Assembly (NCBI RefSeq): GCF_048007105.1
Contig: NZ_CP180352.1
Span: 124,001 to 188,000 of the forward strand
Direction: 5' to 3'
DNA length: 64,000 nt
From: Minwuia sp048007105
GTDB taxonomy: Bacteria > Pseudomonadota > Alphaproteobacteria > Minwuiales > Minwuiaceae
The position numbers and the translations under genes are program-made. The notes below the pieces were generated by a model. That model made no database searches and was not told the origin of the DNA. It saw nothing but the letters and a program-made list of their open reading frames with translations. Below, in pieces: positions 30,079 through 39,444 of this stretch; the stretch's first letter is position 1, and every line of letters begins with the position of its first letter.

Positions 30079-33000
30079 CGAATTCGAGGAAACGGGCATA
30101 GCCCTCATCCGTCGGCACGAAGACCCGGCGGTTGATCGTGACGCCGGCAAGGCCCGTGTCCGGGGTGCCGTCGATGGTCCGGCCGTCGTCGCTGGCGAAC
30201 AGGCTGCCCGCGGCCGGATACTGGCGCACGCCACCGCCCTGCAGCGCGACTTCCAGCCGCTGGCCGCCGTCATAGGCGTCGTTGGTGCCGTTGTTGATGT
30301 TCAGGTCGCTCTGGATATCCCAGAGGAAGCCTTCGCCGTCGGTCAGATCGACGTTGGTGCCAACATTGATCGCCGCCGGGACGGTCGCGCCGGAGCCGAT
30401 CGCGCCGCCGCCGGAGAAATCGATCGTGTCGATCCCCGCGCCGCCGTCGATGGAATCGTCGCCCGCACTGCCGGCGATGGTATCGTCGCCGGCGCCGGCA
30501 TCGATGGTGTCATTGCCGCCCGCACCGTCGACGATGTCGTTGCCGTCATTGCCGGTGAGCACGTTGGCGAGGCCGTCGCCCGCGATGCTGTCGTCATTGG
30601 CCGAGCCGATGACATTCTCGACCGCCGCAATGGCGTCGGTGCCGCTTTCGCCGTCATCGGCTGTCCCCGCCGCGAGATCCACGGCCACACCGCCTGACGA
30701 AGCCGAATAGTCGGCCGTGTCGATGCCGGCGCCGCCGTTCAGCGTGTCGTCGCCCGCGCCACCGATCAGGCTGTCGACGCCGTCGCCACCATCGAGGGAA
30801 TCATTGCCGTCGCCGCCGTCGAGGCTGTCATTGTCGGCGCCGCCGGACAGGATATCCGCGCCTGCCTCGCCGGCCAGTGAATCGTCACCGGCCTCACCCG
30901 AGAGCTGATCGGCGCCGTCGCCGCCCAGCAGCGTATCGAGACCGTCGCCGCCGAGCAGCGTGTCATCGTTCACCAGGCCGTTGATCAGGTCGTTGCCGGC
31001 CGCGCCGTTCAGCAGATTGCCGGCCCCGCCGCCGGTGATGGTGTCGTCGAAGCCCGTGCCGAGCACGTTCTCGATGTTGACCAGCGTGTCGGTGCCGCCC
31101 GCACCGTCGGTCGCCGTGTTGGCGCCGAGATTGACGTCCACGGCCGCCGCGTCGCCGGAATAGTCGGCCAGGTCGGTGCCCGCACCGCCGTCCATGCTGT
31201 CGTCGCCGGCGCCGCCGGCCAGCGTGTCCGCACCGACATTGCCCGACAGGACGTCGTTTCCGCCGGCGCCGGAGATGGAATCGTCGCCATCGATACCGGT
31301 CAGCACGTTGGCGTTGGCGTCGCCCGTGATGGTGTCGTTGAACAGGGAGCCGTCGACATCCTCGATGCCGATCAGGCTGTCGGTGCCGCCGAAGCCGTCG
31401 GCGGCCGTGCCGGCAGCCAGATCGACGCTGACCGCCGCCGAATCTTCCTGATAATCCGCGACGTCGGTGCCCGCGCCGCCGTCCAGCGTGTCGTCGCCGG
31501 CATCGCCGATCAGGATGTCGTCGCCGTCGCCGCCTTCCAGCAGGTCGTCGCCCGCCTCGCCGGCGATGTCGTCATTGCCGGCCTCGCCCTGGATGGTGTC
31601 CGCGCCGTCGCCGCCATCGGCAAGGTCGGCGCCGTCGCCGAGCTGGAACAGGTTGGCGTTGGCGTCGCCATTGACCGTGTCGTCGAAGGCCGAGCCGATC
31701 ACGTTCTCGATGAACAGCAGCAGATCGGTGTCGGAGACGCCGTCGGCCGCCGTGTTGGCGGCAAGATCGACCACGACTGCGCCGGCATCCGCGGCATAGC
31801 TGACGGCATCGATGCCCGCGCCGCCGTCGATGGTGTCGAAGCCGACGCCGCCGGTCAGGGTGTCATTGCCGTCGCCGCCGTTCAGCGTGTCGTCGTTGGA
31901 CCGGCCGTCCATGACGTCATTGCCGCCACCGCCTTCCAGCAGGTTGCCCCGTTCGCCGCCGGTGATCGTGTCGTCGAAGGCGGAACCGCCGACATCCTCG
32001 AAGTTGACGAGCGTGTCGGTACCGCCGCTGCCGTCGGTTGCGAGACCCGCCACCAGGCTGACCGTGACGCCCGCCGCCTCGTTGGAATAGTCGGCCTGGT
32101 CGATGCCGTCGCCGCCGTCCATGGAATCGTCGCCGCTGTCACCGCGCAGGGTGTCGTCGCCCAGGCCGCCCAGCAGGGTGTCGTCATTGTTGCCGCCGCG
32201 GACCCGGTCCGCGCCGTCGCCACCGTCCAGCGAGTCGTTCTGGCTGCCGCCCTCCAGGCTGTCGTCGCCAGCGCCGCCCAGTATGGTGTCGTCGCCGGCC
32301 TGGCCGAAGAAGTTGTCGTTGCCGCCGCCGCCCGCGAGTTCGTTGGCGGCGCTGTCGCCGAAAATGGTGTCGTTGAATTCGGAACCGAGAATGTTCTCGA
32401 TGCCGTCGAGACTGTCGGTGTCACCATTGCCGTCGGTGACCGTCAGTGCGCCCATGTTGGCGAAGATTCCGGCGGCATCGCCGGAGTAGTCGGCCTTGTC
32501 GGTACCCGCGCCACCGACCAGCGTGTCGGCGCCGATCCCGCCGATCAGCGTGTCGTCGTCAGTGCCGCCCTGCAGGGAGTCGTCGCCCGCGCCGCCGTCC
32601 AGCGTGTTCAGGCCCGACACGCCGGACAGCGTGTCGTTGCCGCCCGCGCCAGCCAGCGCGTCGTTGCCGGCATTGCCGATCAGCAGGTTGGCGTTCGCAT
32701 CGCCGGTAATGGTGTCGTTGGCGGTCGAACCGAGGACGTTCTCGATCGCGGTCAGCGTGTCGATGCCGGAATTGCCGTCGGTCGCCGTGCCGCCGGCCAG
32801 ATCGACGGAAACCGCCGAACCGTCATTGGAATAGTCTGCGGTATCGATTCCGGCGCCGCCATCGAGGGAATCATTGCCCGCGCCGCCTTCGAGCAGGTCG
32901 TTGCCGGTCTCGCCCAGAAGGAAGTCGTTGTCGTCGCCGCCGCGCACCGTGTCGTCGCCGGCGCCGCCGAGCGCCGTATCCGCGCCCGCCTCGCCGGAGA

Positions 33001-36000
33001 TGCTGTCATTGCCGTTGCGGCCTTCGATCAGGTTGCCGGCCGCATCGCCCGCAATGGTGTCGTCAAAGGCGCTGGCTGCAACGTTCTCGATCTCCACGAG
33101 GGTGTCGGTACCGCCCTCGCCGTCCTGGGCCGTGCCGGCGGCCAGATCGACGCTGACCGCGGCTGCCGCGGCGACGTAGTTCGCCCGGTCGAGGCCGTCG
33201 CCGCCGACAAGGGAGTTGTCGCCCGCGCCGCCATCGAAATTGTCGTTGCCGTCGCCACCCGACAGGGTGTCGTCGCCCGCACCGCCGAAGGCGACGTCGA
33301 TACCCGCGCCCAGATCGACGGAATCGTTGCCGTCGCCGCCGAAGACCGTGTCGCTGTCGGCGCCCGCCAGAACCGTGTCGTTGCCTGCACCGCCGGTGAT
33401 GTTGTCGTCTTCGGTGCCGCCGTCCAGCACGTCGTCACCGTCGCCGCCAAACAGCACGTCGAAGCCGGCCCCGCCATCCAGCGTGTCATTGCCGCCTGCG
33501 CCGGTCAGCGTGTCGTTGTCATCGCCGCCCGCCAGCAGGTTGGCGTTGCCGTCGCCGGTGATGGCGTCGTTGTTGACGGTGCCGATGACATTCTCGATGC
33601 CCTGCAGCGTATCCGTGTCGCCAAACTCGTCGGTCGCGATACCGATGCCGAGATCGACGCTGACGCTGCCGGCGACAATGCCGCCATAGGTGAAGTCGGC
33701 CGTGTCGATGCCGTCGCCGCCGTCCAGGAAGTCGTTGCCGGCAGCGCCGTCCAGGAAATCGTCGCCGTCGCCGCCGAGCAGCGTGTCCTCGCCGTCCCCG
33801 CCGATCAGCGAGTCGAAGCCCGATCCGCCATCGATGGTGTCATTGCCGGCCGCGCCGTTGATCTCGTCGTTCTCGCCGCCGCCTTCCAGCGAATTGGCCC
33901 CGGCGTCGCCCAGGATCGAATCGGCGCCTGCGGTGCCGATAACGTTCTCGATACCGTTCAGCGTGTCGACACTGCTGTCCGCATCGGTCGCGAGGCCCGT
34001 CGTCAGATTGACGCCGACGCCAAGCGGAATCTCAACGCCGGTCGCAAGGAAGACCGCGGTGTCGATACCGAGGCCGCCGATCAGGCTGTCGCTGCCTGCG
34101 CCGCCGGTCAGAATGTCGTCGCCCGAGTTGCCGCTCAGGACATTGTTGCCGGCATCGCCTTCGATGGTGTCGTTGCCCAGACCGCCGACGACATTCTCGA
34201 TCCCGGTCAGGCTGTCTGTGCCGCTGTTGCCGTCCGTCGCCGTGTTCAGGAACAGCCGGACATCGATGCCGTTCGTCTCGGTCGAGTAGTTGGCCGTGTC
34301 GATGCCGTTGCCGCCGATCAGCGTGTCGTCGCCCGCGCCGCCGTTCAGGAGGTCGTTGCCGTCGCCGCCGTCGAGGACGTTGGCATTGGCGTCGCCGGTG
34401 ATGGTGTCGCCGAAGATCGAACCCTGGACGTTCTCGATGCCGATCAGGCTGTCATTGCCGCGCGTCGCGCCGTCGATGGCGGTGCCGAGCGCGAGGTTGA
34501 GATCGATGCCGCTGCTGGTGCCGGTATAGCTGGCGGTGTCGACGCCGTCGCCGCCGTCCAGCGTGTCGTCGCCGACCAGGCCGCTCAGCGTGTCGTCGCC
34601 GGAGCCGCCGACCAGGCTGTCGGAACCGCTGCCGCCGATGATCTGATCGTTGCCGAAGCCACCGTCCAGGGTCACGGCGAGCACGTCGCCGCGCATGGTG
34701 TCGTTGCCCGAGCCGCCCAGAACGATCTCGATCCCGGTGATCTGGTCGGTGCCGACGGTGGCGATGTTGCCGGAAACCGTGCCTTCGACCAGATTGACGT
34801 CGATGCCGTTGCCGTCGAGCGTGTAGTCGGCAGTGTCTTCGCCCGCGCCGCCGTCCAGCGTGTCGTTGCCTGTACCGCCGATCAACGTGTCGTTGTCGTC
34901 GCCGCCCAGCAGGCTGTCGGCGCCGACGCCGCCATCGACGCGGTCGTTACCGGCGCCACCATCGGCGCTGTCGTCGCCCGCACCGCCGAGAATCGTGTCG
35001 ACGCCCGCTTCGCCGTCGATGGCGTCGTTGCCGTCATTACCCTCAATGGAATCGTCGCCGGATCCGCCGTCGAGAGCGTCCGCGCCATTGCCGCCGGTGA
35101 TACGGTCGTCGCCGGAATCGCCAAGGACGGTATCGTCACCGTCGCCGCCGGTCAGCGTGTCAGCATCTGCGCCGCCGCCCAGGGCGTCATTGCCCGCGCC
35201 GCCATCGACGATGTCGAGGCCATCCTGACCTTCGATGGAATCGTTGCCGTCGCCGCCGAAAATGCTGTCATTGCCGGCGCGCGCCAGGATCGTGTCGTTG
35301 CCTGCACCGCCTGTCAGCGTGTTGCTGCCAGAGGAACCGATCAGACCGTCGGCAAAGGCGCCGCCGGTCAGCGCTTCGATCCCGACCAGACGGTCAAGCC
35401 CGATGCCGGCATCGCCCGAGAGCGTGTCCAGCGCCTGCGCCTGTTCGGCAAGTTCGTCAGTGTCGTCGATGATGGCGAAGATACCGGCCGTGGCGGCCGA
35501 GTAGTCGGCCAGATCGTTGCCCGCGCCGCCGACGAGGCAGTCATTGCCGCCAAGACCGATCAGGGTGTCGTTGCCCGTCCCGCCTTCCAGCGTGTTGGCG
35601 ACGGCCGAGCCGGTGATGCGGTCGGCCTCGTTGCTGCCGATGACGTTCTCGATCGCAGTCAGCGTGTCCGTGCCGGACTGGCCGTCGGTCGAAGCGCCGC
35701 CACCGAGATTGACGTCGATGCCGCCGGCCGTGCCCGAATAGTCGGCCGTGTCGGTGCCGGCGCCGCCATTCAGCGAATCATTGCCCAGACCGCCGGTCAG
35801 ACGGTCATTGCCCGCGTCGCCGTTCAGCGTGTCGTTGCCGATACCGCCATCCAGCGTGTCGTTGCCGCCGCCGCCATTGATGATGTCGTTCCCGGCGCCG
35901 CCGTTCACATTGTTGTCGCCAGCACCGAAGGTCAGCGTGTCATTGCCCCCGGTCGGCGTCGTGTTGGTGGGGGGCGCAACGACCACCACGTCGTCATTTC

Positions 36001-37807
36001 CACCATCGTCGTCGCCGCTCCCGGCCGCCGGGCCACCGCCCGTTCCGGTACCGCCTGTGCCGCCGCCAGCCGGCGCACTCGGCCCCGTGACGCCCCCGAG
36101 AAGATCGCTGGCGCTGGTGCCGCCCGATCCGGTTCCGGACGTTGCGCCGCCGCCGGTGTCGGAACCTGCGCCGCCGCCGCCGAAGCCGCTGCCTGCGCCA
36201 CCGCCGAACGTACCGCCGCCGGATGTAGATCCGCCGGTCGGCGCGCCGCCGGTTCCTGCATCGCCTGCTCCGCCTTCAGCGCCGCCGCCATCGCCGGCGC
36301 CGCCATCGCCGTCTCCGCCACCCGGTCCGGATCCGCCATCGGCTGTACCGCCATCCGCGGCACCGCCGTCGCCGCCACCGCCATCGCCGGGGCCGCCGTC
36401 GCCGGCTCCACCTTCGGCGGCGCCCTGCGGGCCAGCAGCGGCTTCGCCATCGCCGCCGTCACCACCGTCGGAATCGCCGCCGTCGCCGTCGCCGCTGTCG
36501 GCATCGCCGCCATCGGAATCGCCCGCATCGCCGTCCGAATCGCCACCGTCGGAACCGCCATCGCCCTGGCTCTCGGCCGCGTCGCCGTCGCCCGAACCGT
36601 CACCTTCTGCGCCGCCGTCGCCATCCGCGCTGCCGTCGGCGTCAGAGGCGGTCTCCTCGGAATCGCCGTCGCCCTCATCGGCGGCGTCTTCTTCCTCGGC
36701 GCCTTCTTCCTCGTCGGTGGCCTCTTCCTCGGCGTCCTCTGCGTCTTCCTCGCCCTCGCCGTCCCCTTCGCCCTCGCCTTCGCCGTCACCCTCGCCTTCG
36801 GTTTCGGTCTCGGCAGCCGGGCCGCCGCCGCTGCGGCCGTCGTCGCCGCCGCCATTGTCGTCGTCATTGCCGCCGGAACGGTCCAGATCCGGCGCGCCGG
36901 GCAGGTTGTTCAGCGCGCTGGAGAACTTGCTGTCGATTTCCTCCCGGCTGTAGAGCCGGGGCGGGCTGGGCGCCGAGAACTGGCTGGTCGCCGTGGTGCC
37001 CTCATAGGGCTGGTCCAGCAGCACGCCGCCAGCCTGGTTGGAAACATAGACCGAGCCCGATTCGCCGTCGCCCTGCGGCAGGTTGACGACTTCGGATTCC
37101 TCGCCTTCCTGGGCACCGCGGCCCGAGACGAAGGTGCCGCGGATACCGATGGTCAGGACAGGCGTCTTGACGGTCAGCGCGTCGTCGCCGGTCTTGGCCA
37201 CCGCGCCGGATACGAAGGAGAAGGAGCCCTGCAGGACATTGACGACGGCATTGCCGGTGTTGGCGGACGGGTCGTAGACGAAGTCGTCTAGAACCAGCCG
37301 CGCGCTCTCGCCGACAGAGAAGGTGGTGTCGTCGTTGAAGACCAGGCCGACCGCGCCGTCGCTGGAGGTCTCGATCACGTCGTCCTGGTAGATCGGGTCG
37401 CCGATCTCCAGCTGCACCCGGTTGCCGTCGGTGCGGCTGGCGAAGACCGTACCACTGGCCGAGGTGACCAGACCGATCGGCTCACCGAGGTCGCCGCCGG
37501 TCTGCGCCAAGCCTTCGGCGCTGGGTCCGGCCAGCACGCTGGCCAGCCCGCCGTCCACCATGGCGCCATTCAGGGTATAGAGGTCCGGAGGCGTTTCGGA
37601 GGCGAAGTAATTGACGAGAAGAACCTTCTCACCATCGGGGCCGACCAGGATGAGGTCAGGACCCGAGCGGACATAGTCCGCCGTGAGGAGGAAAGCTCCC
37701 TTGTCGACTACCAGACTGACCTTGCCGGTGGCGTCGATGACAGCAGAAAAATCCTGCTGGCCCTGGATGCCATCAGCAAGACGCGGCGGTAGTTGGTCTT
37801 TCGTCAT
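29957..37807 (-). CDS. Giant RTX protein, N-terminal portion (first frame of a frameshifted gene)
   Basis: The gene starts at ATG 37807 (MTKDQLPPRLADGIQGQQDF). As sequenced it reads 2,616 residues; the last 40 or so after FLEF are an out-of-frame tail. In order it has an N-terminal module (1-110), a FecR-like domain (about 112-235), a linker rich in D, E, G and S (about 330-600), and RTX nonapeptide modules from about residue 619. Removing one base near 30078 joins it to the downstream frame for a total of about 8,363 residues. It has no Sec signal peptide, as expected for type I secretion. It lies 46 bp from tolC, and the exporter genes follow its 3' end. By analogy it is probably a surface-retained or released adhesin; that role is inferred. 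Confidence 0.88.
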   Translation of the reverse strand: MTKDQLPPRLADGIQGQQDFSAVIDATGKVSLVVDKGAFLLTADYVRSGPDLILVGPDGEKVLLVNYFASETPPDLYTLNGAMVDGGLASVLAGPSAEGLAQTGGDLGEPIGLVTSASGTVFASRTDGNRVQLEIGDPIYQDDVIETSSDGAVGLVFNDDTTFSVGESARLVLDDFVYDPSANTGNAVVNVLQGSFSFVSGAVAKTGDDALTVKTPVLTIGIRGTFVSGRGAQEGEESEVVNLPQGDGESGSVYVSNQAGGVLLDQPYEGTTATSQFSAPSPPRLYSREEIDSKFSSALNNLPGAPDLDRSGGNDDDNGGGDDGRSGGGPAAETETEGEGDGEGEGEGDGEGEEDAEDAEEEATDEEEGAEEEDAADEGDGDSEETASDADGSADGDGGAEGDGSGDGDAAESQGDGGSDGGDSDGDAGDSDGGDADSGDGDGGDSDGGDGGDGEAAAGPQGAAEGGAGDGGPGDGGGGDGGAADGGTADGGSGPGGGDGDGGAGDGGGAEGGAGDAGTGGAPTGGSTSGGGTFGGGAGSGFGGGGAGSDTGGGATSGTGSGGTSASDLLGGVTGPSAPAGGGTGGTGTGGGPAAGSGDDDGGNDDVVVVAPPTNTTPTGGNDTLTFGAGDNNVNGGAGNDIINGGGGNDTLDGGIGNDTLNGDAGNDRLTGGLGNDSLNGGAGTDTADYSGTAGGIDVNLGGGASTDGQSGTDTLTAIENVIGSNEADRITGSAVANTLEGGTGNDTLIGLGGNDCLVGGAGNDLADYSAATAGIFAIIDDTDELAEQAQALDTLSGDAGIGLDRLVGIEALTGGAFADGLIGSSGSNTLTGGAGNDTILARAGNDSIFGGDGNDSIEGQDGLDIVDGGAGNDALGGGADADTLTGGDGDDTVLGDSGDDRITGGNGADALDGGSGDDSIEGNDGNDAIDGEAGVDTILGGAGDDSADGGAGNDRVDGGVGADSLLGGDDNDTLIGGTGNDTLDGGAGEDTADYTLDGNGIDVNLVEGTVSGNIATVGTDQITGIEIVLGGSGNDTMRGDVLAVTLDGGFGNDQIIGGSGSDSLVGGSGDDTLSGLVGDDTLDGGDGVDTASYTGTSSGIDLNLALGTAIDGATRGNDSLIGIENVQGSIFGDTITGDANANVLDGGDGNDLLNGGAGDDTLIGGNGIDTANYSTETNGIDVRLFLNTATDGNSGTDSLTGIENVVGGLGNDTIEGDAGNNVLSGNSGDDILTGGAGSDSLIGGLGIDTAVFLATGVEIPLGVGVNLTTGLATDADSSVDTLNGIENVIGTAGADSILGDAGANSLEGGGENDEINGAAGNDTIDGGSGFDSLIGGDGEDTLLGGDGDDFLDGAAGNDFLDGGDGIDTADFTYGGIVAGSVSVDLGIGIATDEFGDTDTLQGIENVIGTVNNDAITGDGNANLLAGGDDNDTLTGAGGNDTLDGGAGFDVLFGGDGDDVLDGGTEDDNITGGAGNDTVLAGADSDTVFGGDGNDSVDLGAGIDVAFGGAGDDTLSGGDGNDNFDGGAGDNSLVGGDGLDRANYVAAAAAVSVDLAAGTAQDGEGGTDTLVEIENVAASAFDDTIAGDAAGNLIEGRNGNDSISGEAGADTALGGAGDDTVRGGDDNDFLLGETGNDLLEGGAGNDSLDGGAGIDTADYSNDGSAVSVDLAGGTATDGNSGIDTLTAIENVLGSTANDTITGDANANLLIGNAGNDALAGAGGNDTLSGVSGLNTLDGGAGDDSLQGGTDDDTLIGGIGADTLVGGAGTDKADYSGDAAGIFANMGALTVTDGNGDTDSLDGIENILGSEFNDTIFGDSAANELAGGGGNDNFFGQAGDDTILGGAGDDSLEGGSQNDSLDGGDGADRVRGGNNDDTLLGGLGDDTLRGDSGDDSMDGGDGIDQADYSNEAAGVTVSLVAGLATDGSGGTDTLVNFEDVGGSAFDDTITGGERGNLLEGGGGNDVMDGRSNDDTLNGGDGNDTLTGGVGFDTIDGGAGIDAVSYAADAGAVVVDLAANTAADGVSDTDLLLFIENVIGSAFDDTVNGDANANLFQLGDGADLADGGDGADTIQGEAGNDDIAGEAGDDLLEGGDGDDILIGDAGDDTLDGGAGTDVADYQEDSAAVSVDLAAGTAADGFGGTDSLIGIEDVDGSLFNDTITGDANANVLTGIDGDDSISGAGGNDVLSGNVGADTLAGGAGDDSMDGGAGTDLADYSGDAAAVDVNLGANTATDGAGGTDTLVNIENVLGTGFDDTITGGGAGNLLNGAAGNDLINGLVNDDTLLGGDGLDTLLGGDGADQLSGEAGDDSLAGEAGADILSGGADNDSLDGGDGNDSLDGGDGVDSLIGGAGDDTLNGGAGIDTADYSASSGGVAVDLAAGTADDGESGTDAIAAVENVIGSANDDSIAGDGLANVLTGNDGNDIVDGAGGNDTIDAGAGDDTIAGSAGDDSIDGGAGIDTIDFSGGGAIGSGATVPAAINVGTNVDLTDGEGFLWDIQSDLNINNGTNDAYDGGQRLEVALQGGGVRQYPAAGSLFASDDGRTIDGTPDTGLAGVTINRRVFVPTDEGYARFLEFGDEHVGRAADGHAPGLRQSGFRRRHHRSGHQFGRYGLRCQ
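30076..30082 (-). other. Single-base frameshift site in the giant RTX gene
   Basis: On the minus strand the upstream frame reads ...RFLEF and then goes off frame, while the downstream frame starts VTNTSGV. Deleting one base of the CC pair at 30078-30079 (GG on the coding strand) gives a continuous RFLEFVTNTSGV. The break falls inside a globular, non-repeat domain spanning roughly 29,640-30,390. Confidence 0.85.
30915..31211 (-). repeat. Direct repeat copy A inside the giant RTX gene
   Basis: A 297-bp segment almost identical to 29120-29416; I count about seven mismatches by eye, and the first 137 bp are identical. It encodes part of an RTX module containing NLLNGAAGNDLINGLVND. The two copies lie 1,795 bp apart in the same orientation, one on each side of the frameshift. 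Confidence 0.85.
36005..36820 (-). other. Acidic/glycine low-complexity linker of the giant RTX protein
   Basis: About residues 330-600. The first part is almost pure E, D, G and A; the second is G, D, S and A. It separates the N-terminal module from the RTX repeats and is predicted to be disordered. It contains AAAG (about residue 456) and PAAG (593-596), tetrapeptides resembling LapG cleavage sites, but the surrounding composition makes chance matches likely. Confidence 0.8.
37084..37474 (-). other. FecR-like domain of the giant RTX protein
   Basis: About residues 112-235. The motifs IGLVTSASGTVFASR, LEIGDPIYQDDVIET, VFNDDTTFSVGESARLVLDDF and VKTPVLTIGIRGT follow the order found in FecR domains and in the N-terminal regions of some type I-secreted adhesins, where this region may hold the protein in the outer-membrane pore. 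Domain boundaries are approximate. Confidence 0.65.
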
Positions 37808-37853
37808 GTAACCGGCACTCCCTCAAGCGCCGGCAAGCGTCACGCCCTTAACA

Positions 37854-39239
37854 CTATTCCGCGCGGTAGCTCCCGTCCCCCGCTGCCGAGAACCCGCACT
37901 GGCCGACGACTGCCGACTCCTCGACCGGCTGGGATTGCGCAACCGTCTGCGCGTCCAGCTGGCCGAGTGTATTCAAAACCCGGAACGCTGCGATCTGTGA
38001 ATCGTAGAATGCGTTCACGAAGTTAATGCATGCCGAATAAAGCTCGTTTTCTGCGTCCAGAACATTGATGGCCGTCTCTTTTCCGGCTTCTCTCAGTTCG
38101 ACGCGGGACTGGAATACCTCACCGGCAATATTCATGGCGTTCCGGAGCAGGTTCGCCCGCTCGCGCGCGACTTCCATTTCGTGCCAGGAGATTTCCATCA
38201 ACTCGATGGTCCGGCGCGTGACGTCGCGGCCGCTCTGGATGGCTTCCTGATAGCGCGCGCCGGCTTCGGCCGTGTTGGCCGGGGTCAGCAGGCCGTCGAA
38301 CAATGCCCAGGTGGCTTCCAGCTTGATGGAGAAGTCACGGCGCACATCCTCGACGCCGGCCAGGTTGTTCTCGATGTTCGCGGAACCGACCAGATCCAGC
38401 ACCGGATAGTAGCCGGACTGGGCGCGGCGGCGCTCGGCCTTGGCCGAATCGGCCTGGGCGTAGGCGATCCGGATGATCGGGTTGTCCTTCTCGATCTTCT
38501 TTGCGGCCGCTTCCTGCGATTCCGGAAGCATGGCCGGCGTCGGCGCCAGCGCCGTCATCTGGTCGAGCTCGGGAGGGCCGCCGAAGACCTGACGGTAGGT
38601 CGAAAGCGAATCCTTGAACGCGCCATCGAAGGCCAGGCTCTGTTCCCTGGCGATCTGCAGCCGGGACTTGGCCAGCAGCACGTCGACGCTGATGCCGGAG
38701 CCGCGGGACACGCGCTCGTCTTCCAGTTCCAGCTGCTCGCGGATCGCCCGCTCGTTGCCGGTGTTCAGCCGGACCAGTTCGCGGTTGCGCAGCACGTTCA
38801 GATAGGCGGTGACACCTTCCAGGACGATGTTCTGGCTGACGGCCGTGAGGGTCTCGTCGGAGGCGCGGATCAGCGCCTTGGCGCTGTTCATCCCGGCATA
38901 GGTGGCGAAGCCGTTGAAGAGGTTCTGGCGGACTTCGAGGGTGGCGTTGGTGGCGAAGAGCTGTTCGTTCTCCAGGCCCGCCTGCCGAGTGGCCAGCGAA
39001 TTGGTGTGTTCGAAGCCCGCGCCTGCAGTGACATTCACCTGCGGCAACAAGGGAGCCCGCTCCCGCTTCAGGTTCTGCCGTGCCGCCTCGAGCGCCTGAC
39101 GCGCCGCAAGAATCTGCGGATGCTGATCCACAAGCGCCTGCACCGCCTCATCCATCGGCTCGGCGTGAACCGCGTTGGACGCCATTACCGACGCACAGAC
39201 CGCGGCCGTCAGGCCCAGCCCTCTAGCGACTTTCAGCAT
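37854..39239 (-). CDS. tolC: TolC-family outer-membrane channel
   Basis: The 461-residue product has a signal peptide (cleavage after SNAVHA) and two internally repeated outer-membrane efflux domains rich in A, Q, R and E. The family pattern is seen in RQNLFNGFATYAGM and TWALFDGLLTPANT. It forms the trimeric channel through which HlyD and the ABC exporter pass the RTX protein. I chose ATG 39239 for the signal peptide it begins; the frame is open much further upstream but that part is not coding. It lies 46 bp upstream of the RTX gene. The 205 bp between it and the DUF1476 gene probably hold the locus promoter; I see no convincing -35/-10 pair. Confidence 0.93.
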   Translation of the reverse strand: MLKVARGLGLTAAVCASVMASNAVHAEPMDEAVQALVDQHPQILAARQALEAARQNLKRERAPLLPQVNVTAGAGFEHTNSLATRQAGLENEQLFATNATLEVRQNLFNGFATYAGMNSAKALIRASDETLTAVSQNIVLEGVTAYLNVLRNRELVRLNTGNERAIREQLELEDERVSRGSGISVDVLLAKSRLQIAREQSLAFDGAFKDSLSTYRQVFGGPPELDQMTALAPTPAMLPESQEAAAKKIEKDNPIIRIAYAQADSAKAERRRAQSGYYPVLDLVGSANIENNLAGVEDVRRDFSIKLEATWALFDGLLTPANTAEAGARYQEAIQSGRDVTRRTIELMEISWHEMEVARERANLLRNAMNIAGEVFQSRVELREAGKETAINVLDAENELYSACINFVNAFYDSQIAAFRVLNTLGQLDAQTVAQSQPVEESAVVGQCGFSAAGDGSYRAE

Positions 39240-39444
39240 ACCAATCACCCCGTCAATCCGCCCGGACGGTCCACGCCACCCCTCAACCACCGGGGCGCAA
39301 ATCATCCTGATTAATCCGCAACATACTGTAGCCGCGAAGACAACGACAAGCGCCACTGCATGCAATTTCGCGGCGGACGCGCCTCGTGTTACAAATGCAC
39401 CACACCTCTGAACGCCCCTGGCGAGCAAAGGGCGGAAGTCTACG

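Noticed and set aside
25999..30135. A 1,378-codon open frame on the plus strand, antisense to the RTX gene
   Set aside because: Its composition (long runs of VVARAA, DGVVA and similar) mirrors the RTX codon pattern. The high-GC repeat keeps several frames free of stops. No domain or ribosome-binding site supports it.
30078..30273. ATG 30273 as the true start of a separate RTX gene
   Set aside because: The 60 or so residues after it are R, S and A-rich out-of-frame text, there is no good ribosome-binding site, and the other frame encodes a sensible domain over the same bases.
36020..36031. PAAG as a LapG cleavage site
   Set aside because: It lies in a long G/A/S/D-rich linker where such tetrapeptides arise by chance, lies much further from the N-terminus than known LapG sites, and no LapD/LapG gene is present. 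Kept only as a low-interest remark.
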